From assembly GCA_023397905.1 (NCBI GenBank), contig JAEWSZ010000102.1, positions 29,082 to 93,081 on the forward strand: a stretch of 64,000 nucleotides of DNA, read 5' to 3'. The notes beneath the pieces were generated by a model. It was not told where the DNA came from. It did not search any database and saw only the letters and a list, made by a program, of their open reading frames with translations. The translations under genes were made by a program, and so were the position numbers. Positions within the stretch are counted from its first letter, which is position 1. Each line of letters starts with the position of its first letter. This document shows positions 53,264-62,717 of the stretch, piece by piece. Source of the DNA: Bacillota bacterium (GTDB taxonomy: Bacteria > Bacillota > Clostridia > Acetivibrionales > DSM-1351).

Positions 53264-54279
53264 TACGCACCGTATCCTTCCGGATTGGCGGACTGCCACC
53301 TCCAGGAGTCGGCGCACATTTCCTCAAGCCCCTTTTCAGCCGTCCAGCCCAGCTCATTTTTTGCCCGTTCCGTGCCAGCGTAACATGCAGCGATATCTCC
53401 GGGCCGTCTTTCCACAATTTTATATGGGATTTTCTTTCCGCTGGCCTTTTCAAAGGCCTCCACCATCTGGAGCACACTGCTGCCCTTTCCCGTGCCCAGG
53501 TTGTATTCCCTGACGCCCACATGGTCTTTTTCAAGCTTTGCCAGGGCTTTCAGATGCCCCTTTGCCAGGTCCACCACATGTATATAGTCTCTCACTCCGG
53601 TGCCGTCCACGGTGTTATAGTCATTTCCGTACACGCTGAGCTGCTTCAGCTTTCCGACGGCAACCTGCGAAATATACGGTATAAGGTTGTTCGGTATGCC
53701 GTTGGGGTCCTCCCCTATCATTCCGCTTATATGTGCGCCCACAGGATTGAAATACCTCAGTATGGCAATATTCCAGGTCTTGTCGGCCACAAGCAGGTCC
53801 CTCAGTATATCCTCTATCATAAGCTTCGTCCTTCCGTAGGGATTTGTCACCGAAAGGGGAAACTCCTCAAAAATCGGAACACTGGCAGGATCTCCGTAAA
53901 CCGTGGCAGAGGAGCTGAACACCAGATTTTTAACCCCGTATTTCTGCATCAATTCCAGAAGATTAAATGTCCCCGTCAAATTGTTGTGATAGTATTTAAG
54001 CGGTATGGAAACCGATTCTCCCACTGCCTTCAGCCCTGCGAAATGTATGACGCTGTCGATTTTTTCATTTATAAATACCTGCTCCAGCGCATTTTTGTCC
54101 AGCAGATCCACCTTATAAAACTTTAAATCCCTGCCGGATATTTTTCTCACCCGTTCAAGGGCTGTTTCCTTGCTGTTGCTCAGATTGTCCGCCACCACTG
54201 CCTCATATCCTCCAGAGAGCAGCTCTACGCATGTGTGGCTGCCGATATATCCGGCTCCTCCAGTTACCAGTACACTCAT
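53263..54279 (-). CDS. galE: UDP-glucose 4-epimerase
   Basis: Cytoplasmic SDR enzyme interconverting UDP-Glc and UDP-Gal (often also the UDP-HexNAc pair), 338 residues. NAD motif GGAGYIGSH at residues 7-15, catalytic Ser/Tyr/Lys in SSSATVYG and YGRTKLMIE, and DYIHVVDLAKGHL are visible. ATG 54279 has AGGAGG seven bases upstream. It heads the operon with the uridylyltransferase and the NahK-like kinase. The divergent AraC-type gene at 54536 may regulate it. Confidence 0.96.
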   Translation of the reverse strand: MSVLVTGGAGYIGSHTCVELLSGGYEAVVADNLSNSKETALERVRKISGRDLKFYKVDLLDKNALEQVFINEKIDSVIHFAGLKAVGESVSIPLKYYHNNLTGTFNLLELMQKYGVKNLVFSSSATVYGDPASVPIFEEFPLSVTNPYGRTKLMIEDILRDLLVADKTWNIAILRYFNPVGAHISGMIGEDPNGIPNNLIPYISQVAVGKLKQLSVYGNDYNTVDGTGVRDYIHVVDLAKGHLKALAKLEKDHVGVREYNLGTGKGSSVLQMVEAFEKASGKKIPYKIVERRPGDIAACYAGTERAKNELGWTAEKGLEEMCADSWRWQSANPEGYGA

Positions 54280-54535
54280 AATCAAACCTCCTTATATCGT
54301 CCAGGTATGTTCCGGTACTTACCGCATACCTGTTGAAACCATTTCTTTTAAACCCCACGGTGATATAATTTACTTTATATATAGTGTATAATTGTTTACG
54401 TATAAAGTATTTATAATTTTTAACACAATTTTTATAAAAATAGATTTTTTTGCTTCCTAAATATTTTATACAAAATCTTCCGATAAAACAACTGCGGTAC
54501 AATGACCCGAATCGGACCGGCGAGGGATTTTTTAT

Positions 54536-55720
54536 ATGAATTTGATTGAAAATATTAATTACACCAGTTTTATAAAATTTGGAAGCATTGAGCACGAAGG
54601 CTTTCAGGCCGCCGTGGACGGGCTGGAAACCGGCGCCGACACCCCCGGCCTGCGATACAATGTCAACTATAAAAGTGTTGAAAGCCTTCTCTGTTATGAG
54701 AATAAAGTGGTTCTGGATATTGTAAGCGGAGTTTCGCTGCTCTATCTCACTGATTGGACGGAAAATGAGGGCAGTTTTTTTCTCCTGGACAAAACTGTGG
54801 TTTTAAATCCTGGAGTCCTTTTCAATGTAATATCCCTTTACGGAAGCTGCTGCTACCAGCTCTGGTCCGCAGGTCCCGGAAAGGCGGTCGGGATGCCCTC
54901 TCCCGTTGCGGGGCCCCTGGGCTTATCCTCCAGCATCAACATATCCCAAATACACACACTCTTTTATCAGGAAAAGGAAAAGGGGTTTACATTTAAGGGC
55001 GAAACCCATGATTTCCTGGAACTGACCTATGTGGACAAGGGTAAAATGTACACGCTTATAGACCACAGGACCATTTTGCTCGAACAGGGAGAAGCCGTAT
55101 TTTACAACCGCAACCAGTACCATTCCCAGTGGTCCGACGAGGATACCTCCGTCTCCTTCATTACCGTCACCTTTGATATGGATGCCGCGGATCCCGTGCT
55201 CTTTGACAAGAGCCACGGAGTGGACAACGAAATGAAAATATTGCTCCAAAAGATCATAGACGAGAAGGAGAGCAACTCTCTCTATTCAGAAGACCTGATC
55301 CTGTGCTATCTCAAAGAATTCATCATAAAGCTGGTCCGGAATCTGAGGCTGGAAAGGGCCATAACCCAGCAGGACAACGACATCCGTACCCGGATAGACG
55401 ATACCATCGTAAAAAAATGCATTGATTTTATTGAAAAAAATATCGAAAGCAAAATAACGGTGCCGGAGGTGGCGAGAAGCATACCCATAAGCCCGTCATA
55501 CCTTTCTCTGATATTCAGAAAAAAAACAGGCATGACGGTAGTGGACTATATCAATAATTTCAGGCTGGAGGAAAGCAAAGTGCTCATAAAGACAAGCAAT
55601 CTGAATTTTTCCCAGATTTCCGAAAAACTGGGCTATGCTTCCGTTCACTACTTTTCCAGGCAGTTCAAGGGCAAGTACGGCATAAGTCCTTCGGAGTATG
55701 CCAAGTCCATCAGAAGGTGA
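54536..55720 (+). CDS. AraC-family regulator with long N-terminal sensor part
   Basis: DNA-binding protein of 394 residues. Residues 1-140 are an unrecognised beta-rich domain (YNVNYKSVESLLCYENKVVLDIVSG...). About 150-240 is a cupin-type domain (FLELTYVDKGKMYTLIDHR, FYNRNQYHSQW), and the last 100 residues are the AraC double HTH (ITVPEVARSIPISPSYLSLIFRKKTG and LNFSQISEKLGYASVHYFSRQFKGKYGISPSEY). It is divergent from galE across 256 bases of AT-rich DNA. Its stop is four bases from the convergent LigD-polymerase stop. Confidence 0.92.
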   Translation: MNLIENINYTSFIKFGSIEHEGFQAAVDGLETGADTPGLRYNVNYKSVESLLCYENKVVLDIVSGVSLLYLTDWTENEGSFFLLDKTVVLNPGVLFNVISLYGSCCYQLWSAGPGKAVGMPSPVAGPLGLSSSINISQIHTLFYQEKEKGFTFKGETHDFLELTYVDKGKMYTLIDHRTILLEQGEAVFYNRNQYHSQWSDEDTSVSFITVTFDMDAADPVLFDKSHGVDNEMKILLQKIIDEKESNSLYSEDLILCYLKEFIIKLVRNLRLERAITQQDNDIRTRIDDTIVKKCIDFIEKNIESKITVPEVARSIPISPSYLSLIFRKKTGMTVVDYINNFRLEESKVLIKTSNLNFSQISEKLGYASVHYFSRQFKGKYGISPSEYAKSIRR

Positions 55721-55724
55721 CTCC

Positions 55725-56630
55725 TCAGGATTTTTTAAGCTGCTTCAATATTTCATCCAGCTGCCTGCTGTTATCGCAGCGGAGGCTTGCCTCGAAAAGG
55801 TCGCCCTTCTCTTCAAGTCTGGCCACGATATTTTTCAGGTTGTACATTTCCGGCCTGGCCCGGTCAAGCTCTCCCCACTCCAGCGGCGCCGACACAGCCG
55901 CGCTTTTTACCGCCCTGGCCGAATATGGAGTGATCATGCTCTTTCCATGCCACATCTGGAGCCAGTCAAAATAAATTTTTCCTTCCCTGTTCTTTTTCAG
56001 CCTCTCCATGGTCACCCTGTCACTCAGCTTGTGGACAAAATACCCCGCAAAAAATTCATTGAGTTCCCGGGCGGTATCATAATTGTAGCGGGCGCCTGTG
56101 GGAACGAATATCTGCAGCCCGGTGGCCCCCGAAGTCTTTACAAACCCCTGTATTCCCAGGGACTCAAGCGTTTCATGTATGCTTTGGGCCACCTCCGCCA
56201 CATCCTCAAAGCTGTTTTCTTCATCGGGATCCAGATCAAAAACAAGACTCCAGGGATTGTCCGGCCTGCTATATACATTGAAGCTGGTGTGCAGCTCCAG
56301 CGCGGCCTGGGTACAAAGCCATACCAGAGTCGCCGCCGAATTTAACGCGATATAGTTTTTTTCATTGAACTTCACGGTTTTGACCCACTCAGGCGTGTTT
56401 TGCGGCTTTTCCTTCTGAAAAAAGCTTTTATCCCCTATTCCATGGGGATAGCGTATCGAGGTGAGCATCCTGTCCTTTGAATATTTTATTAAAAAAGGGG
56501 CCAGCTTTGTCATGGTCTCGATAAATTGTATTTTTGTAATGTTGGCTTCAGGCCAGTACAGTTTGTCCGGATTTTTAACGTCAATAATTTTGTTTTCTAT
56601 TTCCACTTTTATATCAACCACAGTATCCAC
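55725..56630 (-). CDS. ligD: LigD-type polymerase/primase domain protein (NHEJ)
   Basis: Archaeo-eukaryotic primase-like polymerase that fills ends in non-homologous end joining, 301 residues. LVFDLDPD near residue 140 holds the metal-binding Asp pair. VKTSGATGLQIFVP near 170 and LQMWHGKSMITPYSARA near 255 match the LigD polymerase domain. The GTG at 56630 shares one base with the ligase stop (TAGTG); the longer frame to 56822 runs inside the ligase gene and is unlikely. The polymerase is a separate gene, not fused to the ligase as in mycobacterial LigD. Confidence 0.92.
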   Translation of the reverse strand: MDTVVDIKVEIENKIIDVKNPDKLYWPEANITKIQFIETMTKLAPFLIKYSKDRMLTSIRYPHGIGDKSFFQKEKPQNTPEWVKTVKFNEKNYIALNSAATLVWLCTQAALELHTSFNVYSRPDNPWSLVFDLDPDEENSFEDVAEVAQSIHETLESLGIQGFVKTSGATGLQIFVPTGARYNYDTARELNEFFAGYFVHKLSDRVTMERLKKNREGKIYFDWLQMWHGKSMITPYSARAVKSAAVSAPLEWGELDRARPEMYNLKNIVARLEEKGDLFEASLRCDNSRQLDEILKQLKKS

Positions 56631-57604
56631 TATTCCGTCAACACCTTTCCATCGGCCTCTTCCGCCGGAAATCTCGTAAAGCCTGCAATTTTGGGATGCC
56701 TGAAATGCCCGTCGTTTGACAGCTCCAGAAAGCTGATCCAGCAGGTAAGGGCCGGTACAGTCCAGGTGATACCGGTGCCGGTCATATCCAGCTCCGAAAT
56801 ACTCTCTTTTCCAAAGGGGCACTCCTTTTGCATGAGCTCTTTCCCGTACTCTTTCAGCAGTGATATGTCCGAACCTTTCAGCCCCAGGGAAGCCTTCCCC
56901 ATGAAAATCAGCTCAGGGCCTTCCTCATTTTTTACACCCAGTATGAGTGAATTGGGATTTTCCTGTTTCCACTGGATACCGCCCACAACGCACAGCATTT
57001 TCTTTGTAAACTTTGTTTTAAACCACTCCCCATGCTTTTTGCCCCCTATATATAAGCTTTCAATATTTTTGGAAACGATCCCCTCCATATTTTTCAGCTT
57101 CATGCTTTCGTACAGACTTCTTCCGTCGTCAAACACCTCTGACAGAAAAACATTGCCGATCTGCCTTGCGACCGGCGCCATCAGTTCCTCCAGTATCTGC
57201 TTTCTCTCCTTCAAGGGCAGGCCTGTCAATATTTTTCCCCGGAGAAAAAGTATGTCGAAAACCATGTAACTGACCGGATAGTTTTTCAGATAATACTCCA
57301 GATTCCGTTTATTTTTCACGGTCTCTCTCACAAGAGCATTGTGGAAAGCCGGAAGCCCGTTCTTATCATTCACCACCATTTCTCCGTCCAGAACCGCTTC
57401 CCTGTCCCCCAGCGCTTCTTTTAAAATATGGAGTTCAGGATAAAATCCGGTCCTGTCGTTTCCCTTTTTTGTGAATATGTGCATATCATGCTGCTGAAGG
57501 TACACCATCCCTCTGATGCCATCCCATTTGATCTCATGGATGTAAAAGGGGCCTTCCTTTACCTGTGGAATGCTCATGGGTTCCATAGGCACTATCCAGT
57601 TCAT
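56630..57604 (-). CDS. ligD: ATP-dependent DNA ligase (LigD ligase domain, NHEJ)
   Basis: Seals double-strand breaks with Ku. 324 residues. Motif I is EIKWDGIRG with catalytic Lys26. Further motifs: VLDGEMVV (motif III), MVFDILFLRG (IIIa), MEGIVSKNIESLY (IV) and WFKTKF (V). An OB-fold follows. The start overlaps the Ku stop by four bases. No nuclease (PE) domain is present in this gene or elsewhere in the window. Confidence 0.95.
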   Translation of the reverse strand: MNWIVPMEPMSIPQVKEGPFYIHEIKWDGIRGMVYLQQHDMHIFTKKGNDRTGFYPELHILKEALGDREAVLDGEMVVNDKNGLPAFHNALVRETVKNKRNLEYYLKNYPVSYMVFDILFLRGKILTGLPLKERKQILEELMAPVARQIGNVFLSEVFDDGRSLYESMKLKNMEGIVSKNIESLYIGGKKHGEWFKTKFTKKMLCVVGGIQWKQENPNSLILGVKNEEGPELIFMGKASLGLKGSDISLLKEYGKELMQKECPFGKESISELDMTGTGITWTVPALTCWISFLELSNDGHFRHPKIAGFTRFPAEEADGKVLTE

Positions 57605-58494
57605 GGCTTGACCGCCTTTCTGGGTTTTCTGGCCGGTTTGTCAGGTTCATTCCGCACATCCTCAGTATCCCCCGCCGCATTTTTTGCCTTCGCAGCTTTT
57701 TTCCCGGTTTCCTTTTGAGCGGCATTGGCCTTTGACATCTGAATGCTTTGCTGCAGCGCTTCCATCAGGCTCACCACATTTTCCTTTTCAGCTTCCTTCT
57801 TCACAACAAACTCTTTGCCCTCCACCTTTGCGTTAATACGCTCCACCAGCCTCTCACGGTAGGTATCGGTATACTTGGCAGGCTCAAAGACCGTGGTGAG
57901 ATTGTCAATGAGCTGGGCCGCCATATCCAGCTCGGCTTTGGTGGTCTGGATATTTTCAGGCACTCCCGGCACCTGTTTTGAATCCCTCACTTCATCGGGA
58001 TAAAATATGGTTTCCAGAACGAGCACATTTCCGTACACTCTTATAACCGCAAGGGATTCATGCTCTCTTATGGTGATTTTGGCAACGGCTATCCTGCCCT
58101 TGCCGCTAAGGGCTTCCCTGAGAAGGGTATATGCCTTTCCTCCCGTCTCCTGGGGTCCGAGAAAATATGTCTTGTCAAAATAGATGGGGTCGATTTCCTC
58201 AAGCCGGACAAAATCCAATATTTCTACCGTCTTTTCACCCTTTACTTCAATGGATTCGAAATCCTCTTCTGTCAGAATGACATATCTGCCGGGTTCATAC
58301 TCGTATCCCCTGACAATCTCTTCAGGCTGCACTTCCTTGTTGCAGACAGGGCATATTTTCTTGTATTTTACCGGGGTATTGCATTCCCGGTGGATGTATT
58401 TAAAGCGGATATCCTTGTCTTCGGTGGCCGTAAACATTTTTACGGGTATGTTGACCAGCCCGAAGCTTATTGAACCCTTCCAGACAGTGTGCAT
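57601..58494 (-). CDS. ku: Ku protein, bacterial NHEJ end-binding
   Basis: Homodimeric ring that binds DNA ends, 297 residues. The N-terminus MHTVWKGSISFGLVNIPVKMF and RFKYIHRECNTPVKYKKICPVC match bacterial Ku. The zinc-like pairs CxxC are kept. The C-terminus (residues 250-297) is Lys/Ala-rich and ends KPARKPRKAVKP, a tail that binds DNA and ligase in related Ku proteins. It heads the operon Ku, ligase, polymerase. The ATG is preceded by AGGAGAAG-type sequence. Confidence 0.95.
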   Translation of the reverse strand: MHTVWKGSISFGLVNIPVKMFTATEDKDIRFKYIHRECNTPVKYKKICPVCNKEVQPEEIVRGYEYEPGRYVILTEEDFESIEVKGEKTVEILDFVRLEEIDPIYFDKTYFLGPQETGGKAYTLLREALSGKGRIAVAKITIREHESLAVIRVYGNVLVLETIFYPDEVRDSKQVPGVPENIQTTKAELDMAAQLIDNLTTVFEPAKYTDTYRERLVERINAKVEGKEFVVKKEAEKENVVSLMEALQQSIQMSKANAAQKETGKKAAKAKNAAGDTEDVRNEPDKPARKPRKAVKP

Positions 58495-58609
58495 ACGGAG
58501 CTTCTCCTTTAATCAGAATTCAGGAGCCAGAAATCAGGATTCAGAATAAAACCCAAGAACAGAATTCTATCTTCCGCTTTTCATGGTTCTATTCTGCGTT
58601 TACTCCTTC

Positions 58610-59170
58610 ATTCCGAATTCCGGCTTCTGCATTCTGAGTTCTATAATAAAGTTATTTTCCGTATAAAACTGTTTTATTATACGTCAAAAAAAGTTTGCTC
58701 CCAGGCCTCCCTGTGCTATAATTAATTAAATTATATTTAAGCCCATATAATCGGCTTTATGATAAAGGAGTGCAAAACCATGCCTTTTTATGATTTGAAA
58801 TGCCCTGAGTGCGGCAGTGAATTTAATATTATGGCAAGAATGAGTGAACGGGAAAACAATCAGATCAATTGCCCCCAGTGCGGAAACAACCATCTGGAGA
58901 CCGTGTTCAAGAATATAAATATCATCCAGTCCAGGAAAGAAAGGGCGGCCGAATGCCCCCACAGCCATATCTGCGGCGGAAACTGCAGCCATTGATATGA
59001 ATGCAGAAGCCGGTATTCAGTAAACGGAATGAAAACCCGGAAGAAAGCAAACACGGAAGCAGTTGCTGCCTCCGTGTTTTATTATTTTACATATTCCAGG
59101 TCTGTTCCTGTCTCCGAATTCCGGCTTTGGGTATTATTGTGTAATCCTGTCTGCTGAATTCCGGTTTTGA
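58610..59170. repeat. Short dispersed repeats flanking the FmdB-like gene
   Basis: Four copies of a GMAGMCGGAATTC-type unit: 58610-58633 (minus sense), 58999-59020 (plus sense, extended to GAATGCAGAAGCCGG), 59111-59130 and 59151-59170 (minus sense). Related AGAATTCAGG and GGATTCAGAAT segments surround them. No transposase is near, so these are small non-coding repeats. Confidence 0.6.
58780..58995 (+). CDS. FmdB-like zinc-ribbon protein
   Basis: A 71-residue protein with MPFYDLKCPECGSEFNIMARMSE at the start and CPQCGN, matching the FmdB/CxxC regulatory zinc-ribbon pattern. Further CPHSHICGGNCSH Cys/His residues sit at the C-terminus. ATG 58780 has AAAGGAG ten bases upstream and is preferred over 58759. 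Function unknown; such proteins often accompany metabolic genes. It stands between the NHEJ operon and the GerM gene within dispersed repeats. Confidence 0.8.
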   Translation: MPFYDLKCPECGSEFNIMARMSERENNQINCPQCGNNHLETVFKNINIIQSRKERAAECPHSHICGGNCSH

Positions 59171-59212
59171 GTTTATTCTGAAATCCTCTCTCAGGATTTC
59201 AGGGTTCAGGGT

Positions 59213-60028
59213 TTATTCCAGCAGTTCTCCGTCAACAATATCGGCGTTAGTCTTCTGGTCCTTTTCACCGCTTGCTCCCTGCTGATTCTGATCATTGGTG
59301 TTATTGTCGTTTATTTTATTATCGTTGCCCTTATTTTCATTGCTCTTGTTATTGTTGTTGTTATTTTTATTATCATTGGTATTGCTGTTGTTGTTTACAG
59401 AATCCCCTTCCAGTTTCACAACGTCCTTTTCTATCTCCTGGGTGGTGTTCAGATACGCGGATCTGGGATACGCCATATCTATCTGGTAATTCCCCTTAAA
59501 TTCCTTTTTTACCTTTCCTTCGATTTCAAATTGTACGGTTTTTATATCTGTTATCTCTGTCAATGTATTCACAATGGAGTAAAGTGTCAGCTGTTCACTT
59601 TTCTTGCCGCCGGGATGTTTATCGACAAATTCCTTTGAAAGGTCCACAACAGCCACACCGTCTTTTATGGTCACCCCTGAATGCACCGTTGTTCCCTGGG
59701 GTATGGTCGCTTTCAGCAAGCTGCCCTGAGCCGGTCCGCTTATCAATTCCTTCAGGACCGCGGTTGCAAAATCCGCACTCCCTTTTGCAGCGTCTTCATT
59801 GCTTATATATCTTGTTTCCGGTGAAAGCATATTTCCCTGCTCACTTATAAAATACAGGCGGACCGGAGTTTTATCCTTCAATTCGCTTGCCTGGTCCTCT
59901 CCCAGAGATACGCTGCTGGCAGGGGTTAATTCGTCCGAATTCAGGCTGTCCGGATCAGATGCCCCGCAGCCCGAAAAAATAGTTATAGCTATTAAGCAAA
60001 CTAAAATTAAACTTAATATTTTTCGCAT
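59213..60028 (-). CDS. GerM-domain lipoprotein
   Basis: Exported lipoprotein of 271 residues. Lipobox IFSGC gives a Cys near residue 21. A GerMN-type domain covers about 55-205 (VRLYFISEQGNMLSPETRYI, LKELISGPAQGSLLKATIPQGT, VDLSKEFVDKHPGG). In Bacillus, GerM is needed for engulfment and germination. The C-terminal 65 residues are an Asn/Asp/Lys-rich low-complexity tail. AGAGGTG precedes the ATG. The spore role is inferred from the family. Confidence 0.88.
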   Translation of the reverse strand: MRKILSLILVCLIAITIFSGCGASDPDSLNSDELTPASSVSLGEDQASELKDKTPVRLYFISEQGNMLSPETRYISNEDAAKGSADFATAVLKELISGPAQGSLLKATIPQGTTVHSGVTIKDGVAVVDLSKEFVDKHPGGKKSEQLTLYSIVNTLTEITDIKTVQFEIEGKVKKEFKGNYQIDMAYPRSAYLNTTQEIEKDVVKLEGDSVNNNSNTNDNKNNNNNNKSNENKGNDNKINDNNTNDQNQQGASGEKDQKTNADIVDGELLE

Positions 60029-60162
60029 TTTTTGACACCTCTCATTAAAATGTTAAAAGTAGGCTATATGAATATTCATCCTTACACCACTATTTTTATG
60101 CCCGGGCTTTTTGAAGTATTCTAACTTGCCAGTATTTTTTAACATTTTTTTGAGGCCGGTTT

Positions 60163-61521
60163 TTAGAGAAGAATTCCTACGGGAAATAATAAGGACATGG
60201 TGGTTCCATGGTTCACCTTGCTGCTTACCCTGAGATTTCCATTGTGTGATTTCATCACTTTATAACAGTAACTCAGGCCCAGGCCAAAGTTATTTTTCCC
60301 CTTCTTGGTGGAGTAAAACGGGGTCAGAACCTTGTCCAAAGCATTCTGGGATATACCCATCCCATTATCGGTCACGGAAATACAGAACTTTTCATTGATC
60401 AGCCCGGTTTCAACGGTAATTATCCCTTCTCCTTCAATGGCGTCGATGGCGTTTATCAATAAATTTTTAAGGACCTCCGCAACGTGCACTCCGTCCACCC
60501 TGGCTGTGATCTTTTCCCGGCATTTATTTACAATGCTGATGTTTTTACCGGCGACAAGGGGCATCACCTGATTTACCGCCTTTTCAACCAGGTCGCTTAT
60601 ATCGCACGGCTTCAGGTCCACCTCCATGGCTCCGAATTTGTTAATTTTCTGGGTAAAATCCACCAGATTCCTGCAGGACTCCTTCACAACCATCAGTTTT
60701 TTGTCTGCGCCCGCGTTCACACCGTCGATGGCCCTGATGGCGTCCACGCATAGGCTGATGGTGGAAGCTTCGTTTTTTATGGCGTGGGAGATCATGGACA
60801 TGCCGTTCAGCATGGTATCTATGGTTTCATCAAGATTGATCCTCTCAACTTTCAATTTTACGCCGAGAAAACCGTATTTTGCTGCCATAAACACAAACAT
60901 GGCAAACTGCAGAACTATTATCCAGATGTTTAAATACCAGATTTCGTGGTATCCCAAGGCAATGGACAAATAGCTTGTCCACGTGATACCCAATGTAGAG
61001 GGAATTGTGAAAATACATGCAAAAATCTTTTGATGCATCTTGGTCGAATTTTTCTCTTTGACAACGCTGACAATCAAAATGACAATTGCCGCAAGAGTGT
61101 ACAAAACCACCCATGCCGACAGCACTTTGTAATCCGGTTTAAATTCGGGAGTCAAGGGATATAATATGCACATTGCGACACTTGGAATCAATAATATCAG
61201 CATAACAATGCGCTTGCAGCTATTCTTGATTTTATAATCGAGAAAATTTGTGAAAAACAGAACAAATCCCAGCAGTGCATATGTTGCAAAATAGTGGTGC
61301 AGCACATCCGCAATGCCTTTTCCCATAAGGCACAGAAAATCCAGATTGGAATTATTGTACGATTTGGCAAAGGGGATAATATTGTCTTTAAATATTACCG
61401 CCACTCCGCCAAATCCGTTTAAAAACAAACAGTAAGCTGCCCACCGGGCCCAGGAAATCTTCGGGTTGGCATATACCAGCAATACGGCAATCAGCCATAA
61501 CAATATAAAAATTACAAACAT
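60163..61521 (-). CDS. Orphan sensor histidine kinase with seven-helix membrane domain
   Basis: Membrane histidine kinase of 452 residues. The first 220 residues form about seven helices, followed directly by the kinase core: phospho-accepting His in SMISHAIKNEAS, N box NLLINAIDAI, G1 DNGMGIS, and G2 FGLGLSYC. No response-regulator gene is adjacent, so the partner is elsewhere, as in sporulation phosphorelay kinases. GGAGACC precedes the ATG. Signal unknown. Confidence 0.88.
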   Translation of the reverse strand: MFVIFILLWLIAVLLVYANPKISWARWAAYCLFLNGFGGVAVIFKDNIIPFAKSYNNSNLDFLCLMGKGIADVLHHYFATYALLGFVLFFTNFLDYKIKNSCKRIVMLILLIPSVAMCILYPLTPEFKPDYKVLSAWVVLYTLAAIVILIVSVVKEKNSTKMHQKIFACIFTIPSTLGITWTSYLSIALGYHEIWYLNIWIIVLQFAMFVFMAAKYGFLGVKLKVERINLDETIDTMLNGMSMISHAIKNEASTISLCVDAIRAIDGVNAGADKKLMVVKESCRNLVDFTQKINKFGAMEVDLKPCDISDLVEKAVNQVMPLVAGKNISIVNKCREKITARVDGVHVAEVLKNLLINAIDAIEGEGIITVETGLINEKFCISVTDNGMGISQNALDKVLTPFYSTKKGKNNFGLGLSYCYKVMKSHNGNLRVSSKVNHGTTMSLLFPVGILL

Positions 61522-61627
61522 GACCAGGTCTCCTAGATTAATTAATTAAGGAAAAATATAACGTGGTCATATTTTATCATATAATACAATAATTTGCTAT
61601 AATTTGCTAAAATACGACTAAATTCAA

Positions 61628-62500
61628 TCAAATATTCCGTACATATTCTATTATCTGTTTTCCTGCCACGGCCCCCTGGCCCACTGCGGTGGAAACCTGC
61701 TTGAAGCCTCCGGTGCAATCGCCGGCCGCAAACAATCCCTCCAGATTTGTTCTCTGTTTTTCATCCACCACTACAGCGTTTTTATTTGTTATAACTCCCA
61801 ATTTCCTGGCAAAATCCGTGCTGGACGCCGAATCAAACGCCACAAACAGCCCTGCAAGCTCCTCTTTTGTACCGTCTTCGAAAATTATCCCTTCGACGAA
61901 ATCCTTGCCGTCAATGCTTTTAATTGCCTTGTTATTAATCCTGAACCGCTCCGCGATTTTCTCATACTTGTTTGTAAGCTCCAGCTCCCTGCCGTTGGTA
62001 TATATGGTAATATCCTTTGTAAGCGGCTCCAGTTCCATGGCTTCATGCATGACAAAGTCCTTGTATCCCAGCACGCCCACCTTCAGGCCCTTGTAGAAGA
62101 AGCCGTCGCAAGTGGTGCAATAGCTTATGCCGTTGCCTTCAAATTCGGCGAGCCTGTCAATCTTCAGCCTGACAACCTGCTGCCCCGACGCCAGCAGCAC
62201 CGCTTTGCAGGAATAGTTCTGGTCTGTGGTATATACTTCAAAAAATTCGCTCTTTTCCAGGGCCACCACTTCATTATAGTCAAATTTCACGCCCAGGCGC
62301 GCTGCCTGTTTTTCTCCTTCTTCGAGAAGGTATTGGCCCGAGACCGGCTCGGAAAAGCCAAAGTAATTTTCAATCCTCTCAGCCTTTCTCAAAGCGCTGT
62401 TGTCCTGACCGATCACCAGGGTCTTAAGCCCGCCCCTGACAGTGTATATTGCCGCCGACAGACCTGCCGGTCCCCTTCCTATAATTATCACGTCAAACAT
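61628..62500 (-). CDS. Thioredoxin-reductase-like flavoprotein without NADPH motif
   Basis: FAD flavoprotein of 290 residues. FAD motif GRGPAGLSAAIY at 8-19, redox-active CTTCDG with Cys128/Cys131, and a C-terminal FAD contact TNLEGLFAAGDC. The NADPH-binding region differs: the usual GGGDSA reads LGYKDFVMHEA and the HRRxxxR motif is absent (IYTNGRELELT). Clostridial flavoprotein reductases with these losses can use ferredoxin (FFTR type), so electron donor is probably not NADPH. No thioredoxin gene is adjacent. Confidence 0.87.
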   Translation of the reverse strand: MFDVIIIGRGPAGLSAAIYTVRGGLKTLVIGQDNSALRKAERIENYFGFSEPVSGQYLLEEGEKQAARLGVKFDYNEVVALEKSEFFEVYTTDQNYSCKAVLLASGQQVVRLKIDRLAEFEGNGISYCTTCDGFFYKGLKVGVLGYKDFVMHEAMELEPLTKDITIYTNGRELELTNKYEKIAERFRINNKAIKSIDGKDFVEGIIFEDGTKEELAGLFVAFDSASSTDFARKLGVITNKNAVVVDEKQRTNLEGLFAAGDCTGGFKQVSTAVGQGAVAGKQIIEYVRNI

Positions 62501-62717
62501 AATCCTTCTCCTCCATGGTCAAAATATGCCGTATTTCCGCCGTTTGCAAAGGCTCCGGCCATTTACCGGCCCATATACAATATCCGTAAATATTCTATGT
62601 ATATTAATATAATATACCACTGTTTACGTTTTTTAAAATAATTTGAAAACATGTAACAACTTTTATTTTCGCTACATAATATGCATTATCATAAAAATAT
62701 TTTATGGAGGTAAAGCT

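Noticed and set aside
53215..54126. Plus-strand frame of 303 codons
   Set aside because: It lies opposite galE and its product has no recognisable feature.
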